Shown here piece after piece: positions 52,114-60,720 of a DNA stretch of 64,000 nt. Position 1 is the first letter of the stretch, and every line of letters begins with the position of its first letter. This DNA comes from Leptospira langatensis (lineage in GTDB: Bacteria; Spirochaetota; Leptospiria; Leptospirales; Leptospiraceae), in NCBI RefSeq assembly GCF_004770615.1, contig NZ_RQER01000011.1, positions 248,001-312,000 of the forward strand. The letters are read 5' to 3'. Below the pieces are notes generated by a model, which saw only the letters and a list, made by a program, of their open reading frames with translations, was not told where the DNA came from and made no database searches. Both the position numbers and the translations under genes were made by a program.

Positions 52114-53385
52114 ATGCAACGTGGGAAACTCATCTTATTCTTTAGCTTAGCGATCTTGGTCGCAGCTCTCTGGAGCATCTTAGAAGTTCCGGAGAAATAC
52201 TTTCCCGAACAGATCCAAGAGAGTGTAATCTTCCCGCATAATTCCGAGATCGATGCTGTGAAAGATCCGGAAGATCTAAGTAAGAAGGGGATCCGGCTAT
52301 TAGATGGAAATGTGCCTGCACAAGATGAGGTCCTATTGCAAGAGGATCTGGGCCGGGCATTCATCGCTTCTATGGATGGTTCTATTTGGATCCTGGATCT
52401 AAAGAAGAACCAAGCGGAGCCGTTCGTTCGAACTCCTCTTTTGCCTGGGGGAATGGTGGCTCATCCGAAGGATCCGGACCGGATCTATTTCTGTGTTTCT
52501 CGCGGAAAGAAGGAAGATCCTGTGGATCCGAACGGACCTGGGATCTACGAGCTGAGGGTCTCGACCAAGTCGGTCCGAAAGATAGCAACCTTTGTTCCTA
52601 AGGTCCCGGATCGGTTAGGGAATACGATAAGTTCTTATGGGAAATTCTATCCGAACTCCAAGCAAGTAACATTACGTTTTTCTGAAATGAATGGAGAGAA
52701 TAGCAGAAGGGTAGAAAAGGCGGATGATCTTGCGATCAGTAGGGATGGGGAGAGGATCTATTTTACGGAACCTTATGATCATCCGGGAGCGATCCTGGGA
52801 GTAAGCACCCAATCTAGGAATGAGGCCTTGACCCTGGGCAAGAATGGAAACATTTGGAAGATCGATCTGAAAGCAGGAACCGTAAGTTTAGTCGCTCATA
52901 AGTATTCCTATGTGGACGGGATCTTGTTGGAATACGCAAACAATTCCGATCAAGAGACTTCTATCCTTGTGAATGAACTCTCTCGGTTTAGACTGCTTCG
53001 CTTGTATCTTTCCGGAGATAAGGCAGGAGAAGATGAGATCGTGATCGATGGGTTGCCGGGCTTTCCGGATGGAATGGACAGAGATCCGAGCGGAAGGATC
53101 TGGATCGCTCTTGTGATCGAGAGATCTAAGCTAGTGACTTGGTTGCATGCTCATCCTTTTTGGAAACATCTAGTTCTCTATATTCCGGAAAGGATCCAAC
53201 CCGTGTCCAGACGAACGGCCTTACTCATATTGTCTCCGGATGGAAAGACTCCTCTCTACTATGGAGTTCATAACGGCTCCTTGTTCTCTTCTCTCATTGT
53301 AGTGATCCCCGGAAAGGAAAGGATCTACTTGGCGGTATATGAGAAGGACCATAAAGGCCTGCATATTATGCCTTATCCGATCTGA
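52114..53385 (+). CDS. SMP-30/strictosidine-synthase-like beta-propeller protein (paralogue 1)
   Basis: About 423 residues from ATG 52114, which starts a hydrophobic signal or anchor (LILFFSLAILVAALWSILE); the frame is open to 51907 but those residues look untranslated. The six-bladed propeller pattern includes EDLGRAFIASMDGSIWILDL (~71-90), ADDLAISRDGERIYFTEPYDHPG (~205-227) and LPGFPDGMDRDPSGRIWIAL (~313-332). Members hydrolyse lactones or organophosphates or bind calcium; the calcium-site residues are partly kept. It is a paralogue of the lipoprotein at 55224, with similar order and spacing of motifs. Confidence 0.8.
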   Translation: MQRGKLILFFSLAILVAALWSILEVPEKYFPEQIQESVIFPHNSEIDAVKDPEDLSKKGIRLLDGNVPAQDEVLLQEDLGRAFIASMDGSIWILDLKKNQAEPFVRTPLLPGGMVAHPKDPDRIYFCVSRGKKEDPVDPNGPGIYELRVSTKSVRKIATFVPKVPDRLGNTISSYGKFYPNSKQVTLRFSEMNGENSRRVEKADDLAISRDGERIYFTEPYDHPGAILGVSTQSRNEALTLGKNGNIWKIDLKAGTVSLVAHKYSYVDGILLEYANNSDQETSILVNELSRFRLLRLYLSGDKAGEDEIVIDGLPGFPDGMDRDPSGRIWIALVIERSKLVTWLHAHPFWKHLVLYIPERIQPVSRRTALLILSPDGKTPLYYGVHNGSLFSSLIVVIPGKERIYLAVYEKDHKGLHIMPYPI

Positions 53386-53461
53386 TATTTGCTGTCCCTT
53401 TCTCTTTTGTTCTTGCTATAGGTCTTCTTTTCCGAAGAATCAACCTTCTTCGGAATCTCTC

Positions 53462-54259
53462 ATGGATCTGGACCCTAAAGGAATTGTTTATCTATGGACG
53501 ACTCGGGTCTTATTTGCGACGAACCGGATGCAAACGGAGTTCCATGAGCATTATGCTGCTTCTCTTGCGATTGCATTAAACAGTCCGATCCATATAGAGA
53601 CTGAAACGAGCAAAGATGATTATAGTGTAGCCTTAGTGGGTCCGAATACATATCACCGGACCTTATCACCGGGAAAAGAAATGGTGGTGCTACTCATCGA
53701 TCCGGAAACCTATGAATACGGTTCTATTTCCGATTTCGGCAAACCGGGAGAAGTACGGAAGTTGGATCCTTCTCCATTTCTACCGTTGATGGAAAGACTT
53801 TGGGATCTATATTACGGAAATATAAACGACTCGGATGCATGGGAACTGCAGCTCGATATGCTACGTTGTGTCTTTCCATTCCGAAAGAAAGAGAGGAATA
53901 TCGACGATCGGATCCGAAAGATCGCACATAAGATCCGAACAGAACTGCCTGATAGTATTCGGATGCGGGAGATCGGAAAGGATTTCTCCATTTCCGAAGA
54001 CAGGCTCATCCGTCTCTTTAAGGAAAACCTGGGAATCCCGCTCCGAAGATATTTGCTGTGGGTGAGGATCCTAGCTGCCAGTAGATTCTTAATGGAAGGA
54101 ATGAATATCACGGAAGCCGCGCATTCTGCCGGATTCTCCGACTCCGCTCATTTTACTCGGACATTTAAGGAGAATTTCGGATTTGTGCCTTCCTTCTTCT
54201 TTGGTCATTTGAAATCCATAGAGGTCCGTTTCTGTGAATCGGGTGAATATGTTTTCTAA
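53462..54259 (+). CDS. AraC-family transcriptional regulator
   Basis: About 266 residues from ATG 53462; the frame opens earlier at 53339, overlapping the SMP-30-like gene. N-terminal sensor ~1-150 with FHEHYAASLAIALNSPIHI, like cupin-type AraC sensors. The C-terminal HTH pair (~165-262) has RMREIGKDFSISEDRLIRLFKENLG and TEAAHSAGFSDSAHFTRTF. It lies between the two SMP-30-like genes on the same strand and may control one or both together with the M24 peptidase downstream. Confidence 0.85.
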   Translation: MDLDPKGIVYLWTTRVLFATNRMQTEFHEHYAASLAIALNSPIHIETETSKDDYSVALVGPNTYHRTLSPGKEMVVLLIDPETYEYGSISDFGKPGEVRKLDPSPFLPLMERLWDLYYGNINDSDAWELQLDMLRCVFPFRKKERNIDDRIRKIAHKIRTELPDSIRMREIGKDFSISEDRLIRLFKENLGIPLRRYLLWVRILAASRFLMEGMNITEAAHSAGFSDSAHFTRTFKENFGFVPSFFFGHLKSIEVRFCESGEYVF

Positions 54260-54309
54260 AATTCCCGATCATACCGGAATCATTCAAGCGAAGATCGCTC
54301 ATTCTTGTT

Positions 54310-54339
54310 AACCTTCTTCTTAGAATAAGAGAGAAGGTT
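54310..54339 (+). promoter_or_regulatory. Hairpin sequestering the M24 peptidase ribosome-binding site
   Basis: Arm 1 AACCTTCTTCTTA (54310-54322) pairs with arm 2 TAAGA-g-AGAAGGTT (54326-54339), 13 base pairs with one bulged G and a 3-base loop. Arm 2 contains the AGAAGG ribosome-binding site and ends immediately before the ATG at 54340. No T-run follows, so it is unlikely to be just a terminator of the AraC gene. Confidence 0.65.
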
Positions 54340-55227
54340 ATGCCAGTAGAAACGAAGAGAGGGATCTTATCCAAACTTTCCGGGAGAATCTCCAAATACG
54401 GTTCCAGCTCGGTCCATATTCCAACGGACGAAGAGAAAGAAGGCTTTCTAAAAGCGCAAAGACTCGCGTACGAATGCGTTACGGAGATCGAAAAGGAAAT
54501 GAGAGAAGGTTGGACGGAGATCCATACTGCAAAGCGTATGGATACTTTTTTGAGAGACCATGGTGTGAAGGTATTTTTGCATCGTCCTTTCGCTTGGTTC
54601 GGAGAACACGCTCGTTTCGACGGATATAAACGTTATACGCAATTTCATCCTGGGAAGAAGAGGCTTTTGCCTGACGAACCTTTTATTCTGGATGTTTCTC
54701 CTGTTGTGGACGGATACATTGGGGATATAGGATATTCTTCCTGTCTTCGTCCGAATTCGGAGTTGGATGCCGGAATGAAGTATTTACTGAAACTCAGAGA
54801 GGAGATCCCTAAGTATTTTTCTTCTTCTATGAGTTCAAGGGAGATCTGGTGGAAGATCGATCGGGAAGCAAAGGAGAATGGCTTCGACAATGTGCATTCC
54901 TTATATCCGTTTGCGGTTCTGGGGCATAGAGTGTACAAGGTGCATTTTCCTAAGATTTCCTTCCCGATATTGCCGATCAGTTTCGCCAGTTGGTTCTCTC
55001 TCCAAGGCTCGATCGAATTCTTAAGTCATAAGGTATTACCAGAACTTTTAACTCCGGACCATGAGGGAGACAAGACAGGACTATGGGCAATAGAACCACA
55101 TTTCGGCCGAGGCAAGGTTGGATTTAAGTTCGAGGAGATCTTAGTGGTAGAAAAAGACAGAGCCTATTGGTTGGACGAAGAAGTCCCTCATGTATTGCGT
55201 GCTAAAAAATTACAGGGAGTAAGATGA
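54340..55227 (+). CDS. M24-family (creatinase-fold) metallopeptidase
   Basis: A 295-residue peptidase of the methionine/Xaa-Pro aminopeptidase fold. Metal ligands appear in order: Asp in ILDVSPVVDGYIGDIGYSS (~125-143, two Asp), His in LGHRVYKVHF (~206-215), Glu in WAIEPHFG (~252) and Glu in FKFEEILVV (~264). The length suits a stand-alone peptidase lacking an N-terminal extension. The ribosome-binding site AGAAGG is inside a strong hairpin. The stop overlaps the next gene (ATGA at 55224), so it is translationally coupled to the SMP-30-like lipoprotein. Confidence 0.85.
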   Translation: MPVETKRGILSKLSGRISKYGSSSVHIPTDEEKEGFLKAQRLAYECVTEIEKEMREGWTEIHTAKRMDTFLRDHGVKVFLHRPFAWFGEHARFDGYKRYTQFHPGKKRLLPDEPFILDVSPVVDGYIGDIGYSSCLRPNSELDAGMKYLLKLREEIPKYFSSSMSSREIWWKIDREAKENGFDNVHSLYPFAVLGHRVYKVHFPKISFPILPISFASWFSLQGSIEFLSHKVLPELLTPDHEGDKTGLWAIEPHFGRGKVGFKFEEILVVEKDRAYWLDEEVPHVLRAKKLQGVR

Positions 55228-56462
55228 GAATGTATAAAAATTCCATAATATTCTTTTTCTTCTTCTGCGTTATCGCCTGCAACCCGGGAAAGATCAAGAT
55301 CGGAAAGGCCTACTCATTAGGAGAAACCCCTGCCCAGATCTTGGCTCTAGAAACAAAAGAGGATCCTTTCCTGTCCGGACTCAAGGTAGAGATGAAAGAT
55401 CTACCCGGACACGATGATGTGATCTTCGATGAGAAGGCTAAAGTTGCCTATGCTTCCGGAATGGACGGTTGGATCTGGAAATTGGATCGAGAAAACGGCA
55501 AAGCAAGCCAATGGGTTCGTCCTCCGGTCAATCCGGCGGGGATGAGATTCTCAGATGAAAAGAAAGAAAAGATCTTAGTCTGCGCGTCTAGATTAGGCGG
55601 GGAGACGTACGAAGAGAAAGATAGAGTCGGCTTGTATGAAATAGAGATTGCAAGCAAGAAGGTCCAACCTCTCGTCTTGGACCTTCCTAAAACGGAAAAG
55701 GAAGAATTCGAAAGAGTATATAAACCCTCCGAAAGGACTGCAATTTCTCTGAAAGATCTCAACCCATCCAATTCGAGACCGATTTCGCTTTGTAACGATC
55801 TGGCAGTGTCCAAGGACGGAAATCGGATCTATATTACGGAACCCTTTGAAAGGGAGAATGCGGCTATGGGAAGCGGAGCGGTCCCGGAAGCGATCGGGCT
55901 ATTTCCGCATGGAAAACTTTGGATGTACGATCGCAAACAAGGCACGATCACTTTGGTGCTAGACGGATTTACATTCATAGATGGGATCTTATTGGAAGAA
56001 GATACAACAGGGAATGAAGAGTCGGTACTATTTACGGAGACTTCCAAGTTCAGGCTTCTTCGCGCGTATACCAAAGGACCCAAGCAAGGAAACTTCGAGA
56101 TCCTCTTCGAGAATCTGCCCGGGCTTGCCGACGGTTTGGATCGGGACAATGAGGGAAGGATCTGGATCGGTATTATTAAGCGAAGATCCGGGCTCATGAA
56201 TTTCGTTCATAAGAATCCTTGGTTGAAATCCTTTTTACTTTCTGTTCCCCAAAAGATCTTACCTATCTCTAAAAGGACAGGATTTATGGTCCTAGATAGA
56301 AAAGGAGCGAAGGCTCTCTATTACTCGATGCATGACGGATCCAAGATCACCGATATTTCGGTTGCCGTTCCTTTCGAGGGACGAGTGTATTTTCCAAGTT
56401 TCGATCCTCATTCCAGGGGGCTTTATTCTCTTTCAATTTCGGAGTTAGGGATCAAAGATTAA
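55224..56462 (+). CDS. SMP-30/strictosidine-synthase-like lipoprotein (paralogue 2)
   Basis: A 412-residue exported beta-propeller with a lipobox CVIACN (Cys ~19). Shared motifs with the protein at 52114: YASGMDGWIWKLDRE, CNDLAVSKDGNRIYITEPFERE, FIDGILLEEDTTGNEESVLFTETSKFRLLR and LPGLADGLDRDNEGRIWIGI. It overlaps the M24 gene start-to-stop by 4 bases, with GGGAG upstream. A 12-base-pair hairpin follows at 56474. It and its paralogue flank the AraC gene, so a duplication is likely. The substrate is unknown. Confidence 0.82.
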   Translation: MRMYKNSIIFFFFFCVIACNPGKIKIGKAYSLGETPAQILALETKEDPFLSGLKVEMKDLPGHDDVIFDEKAKVAYASGMDGWIWKLDRENGKASQWVRPPVNPAGMRFSDEKKEKILVCASRLGGETYEEKDRVGLYEIEIASKKVQPLVLDLPKTEKEEFERVYKPSERTAISLKDLNPSNSRPISLCNDLAVSKDGNRIYITEPFERENAAMGSGAVPEAIGLFPHGKLWMYDRKQGTITLVLDGFTFIDGILLEEDTTGNEESVLFTETSKFRLLRAYTKGPKQGNFEILFENLPGLADGLDRDNEGRIWIGIIKRRSGLMNFVHKNPWLKSFLLSVPQKILPISKRTGFMVLDRKGAKALYYSMHDGSKITDISVAVPFEGRVYFPSFDPHSRGLYSLSISELGIKD

Positions 56463-56473
56463 AAAAATTGAAT

Positions 56474-56505
56474 TTTAGAGAGTGAAGGGCATCTCACTCT
56501 CTAAA
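56474..56505 (+). terminator. Terminator-like hairpin after the SMP-30-like operon
   Basis: TTTAGAGAGTGA (56474-56485) pairs perfectly with TCACTCTCTAAA (56494-56505) around an 8-base loop. No T-run follows, so termination may be inefficient or aided by Rho. Confidence 0.65.
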
Positions 56506-56550
56506 TGATTCTTGCAAATTCGCTTATCATTTTTTGAAATATGAAATCGG

Positions 56551-58686
56551 ATGCCAAAGACAAGTTTCGATATTCTGTGGATCATTCTCTCCTCCGGGCT
56601 GGTCTTTTTTATGCAGGCAGGGTTCCTCTGCTTGGAGTCCGGGCTGACCCGCACTAAGAATTCGATTAACGTTGCCATTAAGAATATTACGGATTTTGGA
56701 ATTGCCACCTTGGTTTTCTTTTCCGTAGGTTTCGGCCTAATGTTCGGGACTAGCTTCTACGGTCTGGTCGGACACGATTTTTTCTTTCCTGAGTTTTCTT
56801 GGGAGAAGCCCGAGATCCCAGTTTTCTTCTTATTCCAACTCATGTTCTGCGGAACCGCCGCCACAATCGTGTCCGGCGCGGTAGCGGAAAGGATGAAGTT
56901 CGGAGCCTATATCGTAGTAACTACGATCATCTCTTCCTTGATCTATCCTATCTTCGGGCATTGGGCCTGGGGAAAGGAATTACAAGACTGGACCCAAGTC
57001 ACTGGCTGGCTGGGACGTTTGGGCTTCGTGGATTTTGCCGGATCCACTGCGGTGCATAGTGTAGGCGGATGGGTAGGACTTTCCGCAATGATGCTCATCG
57101 GAAATCGCACCGGCAAGTATGGACGAAATGGAGAGGTCCGAAAGATCACAGGTCATAATCTTCCTCTGGCGATGCTCGGGACATTGATCCTTTGGTTCGG
57201 ATGGATCGGATTCAATGGGGGAAGCACCCTTGCATTCACTCCTAACGTTCCAAGTATTATCGTGAACACGATGTTCGCTGCCTCCGGAGGAATGGCTTCC
57301 AGCCTGATCTACGGATGGATCCGATTAAAATATGCGGAGGCGACCCTTCCGTTGAACGGGACTCTCGCTGGACTCGTTGCGATCACTGCTCCTTGCCATG
57401 CGGTGAATTCCCTGGAGGCGATACTCATCGGATTAGTTGCAGGAATTCTAATGTTCGAAGCGGGAGAGCTTCTGGATCGGCTCAAGTTGGACGACGCAGT
57501 AGGCGCGATCCCCGTTCATTTGGTCGGTGGGATCTGGGGAACCTTGGCAGTCGGATTCTTCGGGGATCCTCAACTTCTGGGGACCGGATTGAGTAGAATG
57601 GACCAAATACTCATCCAGTCCTTAGGCGTTGTATCCTGCGGGGTCCTTTCCTTTGGGGTAAGTTACTCCCTTCTTTCGCTGATCAATCGTTATTATAGAC
57701 TTAGGGTCTCTCCTCAGAACGAATACCAAGGACTGAATTATACGGAGCATAGGGCAACTACGGAACTCATAGATCTCTTCTTGGAAATGGAATACCAGAA
57801 GCAGACCGGGGATCTCAGTAGGGATCTTTCCATAGAGCCGTTTACGGAAGTGGGGCAGATCGCTGAGAGATACAATCTTGTATTGGAAAAGATCCGGACC
57901 AATATTAAGGAAAAGGAAACCTTGGCCCACGAACTGGAGCATAACCTGAGTTTGATCCAAAGCGATCTTTCTACTGCGCGAAAGATCCAGTCCGGCATTA
58001 TCTCACAAGAAGATAAGACCACTGGAGAACTGGAGATCGTGGTCCGTTATCTTCCTTTGAATGAGGTAGGAGGGGACTTTTTCGATATTATGGAACTTCG
58101 TCCCGGTCTTACTCGGATATTTCTCGCGGACGCCACCGGACATGGGGTACAGGCGGCCCTTCTTACAATGGCGATCAAGGCAATTTACGAATCCTTAAAG
58201 CGTGGGATCTACAGCGTTACGGAGATATTATTCCATCTGAATAATGAGTTTTTGCATACATTCAAGAATTTGAATCAATTCTTCACCTGTATCGTTATCG
58301 ACATAGATACGAATTTGAATATAGTCCGATACGCATCTGCCGGACATATCCCTCAGTACATTCTACAAGGGAAAGAGATCCATACCTTGGAGAAAACAGG
58401 AAGGATTATGGGCGTCATTCCGAATACAAAATACACATCCAATGAAATGGAGTTCAGGCAGGATTCCAAGGTGATCCTGTTTACGGACGGTCTTATAGAA
58501 CAATGGAATTCCTCTAAGATAGAATTCGGGGAGCATAGGGCGGAGGCTCTGATCCGGAATTTGGGGGAGAGCCCTATGAAAGAAGGGATCGATACTATAT
58601 TAAAAAAACTGGATGAATTTCTGGCGGGAGCTCCCAAGCAGGACGATATATCCATACTAGGGATTAATCGGAAACCCAAAAAGTGA
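56551..58686 (+). CDS. Ammonium transporter (Amt) fused to a SpoIIE-type phosphatase
   Basis: A 711-residue fusion. Residues ~1-390 are an Amt with 11 membrane helices; FMQAGFLCLESGLTRTKNSI (~16-35) is the Amt signature, and both pore histidines are kept (STAVHSVGGWVG ~165-176; GAIPVHLVGGIWG ~315-327), so transport should work. Residues ~390-485 form a linker with EVGQIAERYNLVLEKIRTNI, a likely signal-relay coiled coil. Residues ~490-708 are a SpoIIE/PP2C phosphatase with VGGDFFDIM, ADATGHGVQAALL, YASAGHIPQYIL, FTDGLIEQW and KQDDISIL, so the metal site is intact. It probably senses ammonium flux and dephosphorylates a regulatory partner. Confidence 0.9.
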   Translation: MPKTSFDILWIILSSGLVFFMQAGFLCLESGLTRTKNSINVAIKNITDFGIATLVFFSVGFGLMFGTSFYGLVGHDFFFPEFSWEKPEIPVFFLFQLMFCGTAATIVSGAVAERMKFGAYIVVTTIISSLIYPIFGHWAWGKELQDWTQVTGWLGRLGFVDFAGSTAVHSVGGWVGLSAMMLIGNRTGKYGRNGEVRKITGHNLPLAMLGTLILWFGWIGFNGGSTLAFTPNVPSIIVNTMFAASGGMASSLIYGWIRLKYAEATLPLNGTLAGLVAITAPCHAVNSLEAILIGLVAGILMFEAGELLDRLKLDDAVGAIPVHLVGGIWGTLAVGFFGDPQLLGTGLSRMDQILIQSLGVVSCGVLSFGVSYSLLSLINRYYRLRVSPQNEYQGLNYTEHRATTELIDLFLEMEYQKQTGDLSRDLSIEPFTEVGQIAERYNLVLEKIRTNIKEKETLAHELEHNLSLIQSDLSTARKIQSGIISQEDKTTGELEIVVRYLPLNEVGGDFFDIMELRPGLTRIFLADATGHGVQAALLTMAIKAIYESLKRGIYSVTEILFHLNNEFLHTFKNLNQFFTCIVIDIDTNLNIVRYASAGHIPQYILQGKEIHTLEKTGRIMGVIPNTKYTSNEMEFRQDSKVILFTDGLIEQWNSSKIEFGEHRAEALIRNLGESPMKEGIDTILKKLDEFLAGAPKQDDISILGINRKPKK

Positions 58687-58689
58687 TCT

Positions 58690-58840
58690 ATCAACAAGGC
58701 CGACCCCTCGCTTTCGCGAGGGCCGGGCTGCTTCGGGTTCGCTTCCGCTCATCCCGGAGAAACATTCACACATGGTCTCACGATTCTTATAGGCGTATCT
58801 CCGGGACAAGCCCTGCGCATCCCTGTCGGGTAGAGAACCT
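58690..58840. repeat. Structured palindromic intergenic element
   Basis: A compact array of dyads between the Amt-phosphatase and thiolase genes: CCCTCGC-TTTC-GCGAGGG (58705-58722) and arms TCCCGGAGA (58752-58760) with TCTCCGGGA (58798-58806), the latter enclosing a 37-base spacer. The density of perfect pairing is much higher than in other gaps and suggests either a structured RNA or a dispersed repeat. A convergent-gene terminator role is also possible, but no T-runs are present. Confidence 0.55.
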
Positions 58841-58845
58841 GGATC

Positions 58846-60027
58846 TTATTTTATAAAATCATAATTCTCTAGGACAAGAGCTATTCCTTGGCCTCCTCCT
58901 ATGCACAAAGAAGCGACGCCGTAGCGTAGGTTCCTGCGTTTGAGTTCGTACGCTAAGGTCAATGCCACTCTGGTTCCGCTCGCTCCCAAAGGATGTCCGA
59001 TCGCTATCGCTCCTCCGTTCACATTGGTCCTCTCCGGATCTAAACCCAGTTCTTTAATCACTGCCAGGGTCTGGGAAGCGTATGCCTCGTTGATCTCGAA
59101 AAGATCGATCTCCTCTAATTTTAGGCCTGCTCTTTGTAGAGCAACCGGAATGGCAAACACAGGGCCGAGTCCCATCATCTTAGGATCGCATCCCACATTC
59201 GAATAACCTAATATAGAAGCGAGTGGCTTTTTCCCGCTCTTCTTGGACCAATCGGAGGATGCTAGTATCACAGAAGCCGCTCCATCATTGATCCCGGAGG
59301 CATTTCCGGCAGTAACAGTACCCTCTTTCAGGAATGCGGTCTTTAAGTTCTTTAGCTGAGGAACGCATTCTTCCCCGCGGATCTGCTCATCTCTTTTGAA
59401 TAGAGTAGGGGTTTTTCCTCCCAATTGGATGGGGATCATTTCTTCCTGAAAAAGATCTTGGTTGCTCGCTTTCTCTGCGCGGACTTGAGAGATTCCCGCC
59501 CACTCGTCCTGTTCTTCTCTAGAGATATTGAATTTCGTCGCGATATTCTCGGCGGTCATTCCCATGGTGAGATCCACGAAACAGTCCGTTAGGCTCTGTT
59601 CCAATCTGTCTTCTGCGATCGTATTCCCGTATTTATTTCCCCATCTCGCATTCTTTAATACGAAGGGAGCATTGCTCATGGACTCTGTGCCGCCGGCAAG
59701 GATCAGATCGCTCTCTCCGCTTAAGATCTTTCGCGAACCAAGTATGATGCTTTCCATCCCGGAACCGCAAAGTCGATTCACTGAGAGTGCACTCGAGCTT
59801 TGGGGAAGTCCCGAACGAAGAGCCACATGCCTTGCTAAATAAGCGGAATCCTTATCGTCCTGTATTACATTTCCATAAATCGATTCCTGCAGGAGGGAAG
59901 GGTCTACGCCCGATCTTCGAATGACTTCCTTGGCGGTGATGACTGCCAGGTCCGAAGAGCTGAACTCTTTTAATTTTCCCCCGAATTTCCCGAATGGGGT
60001 GCGGGCTCCATCGACTAAGACTACCAT
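58846..60027 (-). CDS. Acetyl-CoA acetyltransferase (thiolase)
   Basis: About 393 residues from ATG 60027, the usual thiolase length; the AAGGAG stands 7 bases upstream, and an earlier frame to 60057 is unlikely. Catalytic residues: Cys in [13 protein letters not shown] (~83-95), His in [10 protein letters not shown] (~350-359) and Cys in SLCIGGGQG (~380-388). It condenses two acetyl-CoA or cleaves beta-ketoacyl-CoA; degradative and biosynthetic thiolases cannot be separated here. The next upstream gene on the same strand encodes a MarR regulator, and each has the same motif upstream. Confidence 0.92.
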   Translation of the reverse strand: MVVLVDGARTPFGKFGGKLKEFSSSDLAVITAKEVIRRSGVDPSLLQESIYGNVIQDDKDSAYLARHVALRSGLPQSSSALSVNRLCGSGMESIILGSRKILSGESDLILAGGTESMSNAPFVLKNARWGNKYGNTIAEDRLEQSLTDCFVDLTMGMTAENIATKFNISREEQDEWAGISQVRAEKASNQDLFQEEMIPIQLGGKTPTLFKRDEQIRGEECVPQLKNLKTAFLKEGTVTAGNASGINDGAASVILASSDWSKKSGKKPLASILGYSNVGCDPKMMGLGPVFAIPVALQRAGLKLEEIDLFEINEAYASQTLAVIKELGLDPERTNVNGGAIAIGHPLGASGTRVALTLAYELKRRNLRYGVASLCIGGGQGIALVLENYDFIK

Positions 60028-60046
60028 TTGCATCTCCTTATTATAT

Positions 60047-60060
60047 TGTATATACACTAT
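60047..60060. promoter_or_regulatory. Shared motif copy 1: TGTATATACACTAT
   Basis: Lies 20 bases upstream of the thiolase start. Thirteen of 14 bases match TGTATATGCACTAT at 60614, in the same orientation, so a common regulator is likely. Confidence 0.6.
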
Positions 60061-60101
60061 ATGATTTCAAAAAATCCGTTACACCGCTTCCGATCCGGGA
60101 T

Positions 60102-60572
60102 TTAAACTGAATTTGCCTCTTCTAGGATTGGGAGTCTTCTTACTTCGGATAGGATCTCTAAGGTTTCGTTCAATCTTGATTTTCCAAGAGCTTGGGAGAT
60201 CTGCGCCTGCGCTTCTTTCCAAAGAGATATCGCTTCTTCCAATTTGGATTCTCCTTTCTTTGTAAGAAAGAGATTCCTGATATTCCCAGCTTCCTTCTTT
60301 TCGATCCGGATGAGTCCGTCCCTTTTTAGGATCTCTAGACTTCTCTGGAGAGTGGTCCTGTCTATGTCGGTCAGTCTGGAAAGATCAGTAATACTACAAT
60401 CCTTCTCCAAGCCTATGCTGACTAAGATCGTGAATTGAGTGATCCTTAGGCTCGAGGGCTTTAATGCGGAATCATAAAAGGAAGTGATTTTTCTCGTAGT
60501 CCTTCTGAGGCTAACATTCAGGCAGGATAGGCCTATTTTCTTCAGATCTTCCGGTTGTAGTTTCTGTTTCAT
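60102..60572 (-). CDS. MarR-family transcriptional regulator
   Basis: A 156-residue winged-helix protein. SITDLSRLTDIDRTTLQRSLEIL (~62-84) is the HTH, with a wing containing RIEKKEAGNIRNLFLTKKG (~92-110). It lies upstream of, and in the same direction as, the thiolase gene (74-base gap to its start). The motif at 60614, upstream of this gene, recurs at 60047 upstream of the thiolase, so it most likely controls itself and the thiolase, perhaps in response to an acyl-CoA or aromatic ligand. Confidence 0.86.
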   Translation of the reverse strand: MKQKLQPEDLKKIGLSCLNVSLRRTTRKITSFYDSALKPSSLRITQFTILVSIGLEKDCSITDLSRLTDIDRTTLQRSLEILKRDGLIRIEKKEAGNIRNLFLTKKGESKLEEAISLWKEAQAQISQALGKSRLNETLEILSEVRRLPILEEANSV

Positions 60573-60613
60573 GCCTGATACGTTCTTTGAGTGACTCTTC
60601 TATTAGACTAAAA

Positions 60614-60627
60614 TGTATATGCACTAT
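60614..60627. promoter_or_regulatory. Shared motif copy 2: TGTATATGCACTAT
   Basis: Lies 41 bases upstream of the MarR start at 60572, with TGCAC replacing TACAC of copy 1. The probable binding site of the MarR protein for autoregulation. Confidence 0.6.
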
Positions 60628-60663
60628 TTTGCTGTCAAAAGCCTTTTTTCCGGCAAAATGGGA

Positions 60664-60711
60664 ATAAAAAGCGCAAATGGAACTCTAAATTTTTGAGTTC
60701 TCATCTGCGCT
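60664..60711 (-). terminator. Rho-independent terminator of the RND pump gene
   Basis: On the minus strand a long stem (AGCGCA/TGCGCT outer, ATG/CAT and GAACTC/GAGTTC inner, with one mismatch and one bulge) is followed by TTTTTAT. It lies just after the stop at 60721. Confidence 0.82.
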
Positions 60712-60720
60712 CAATCGATC

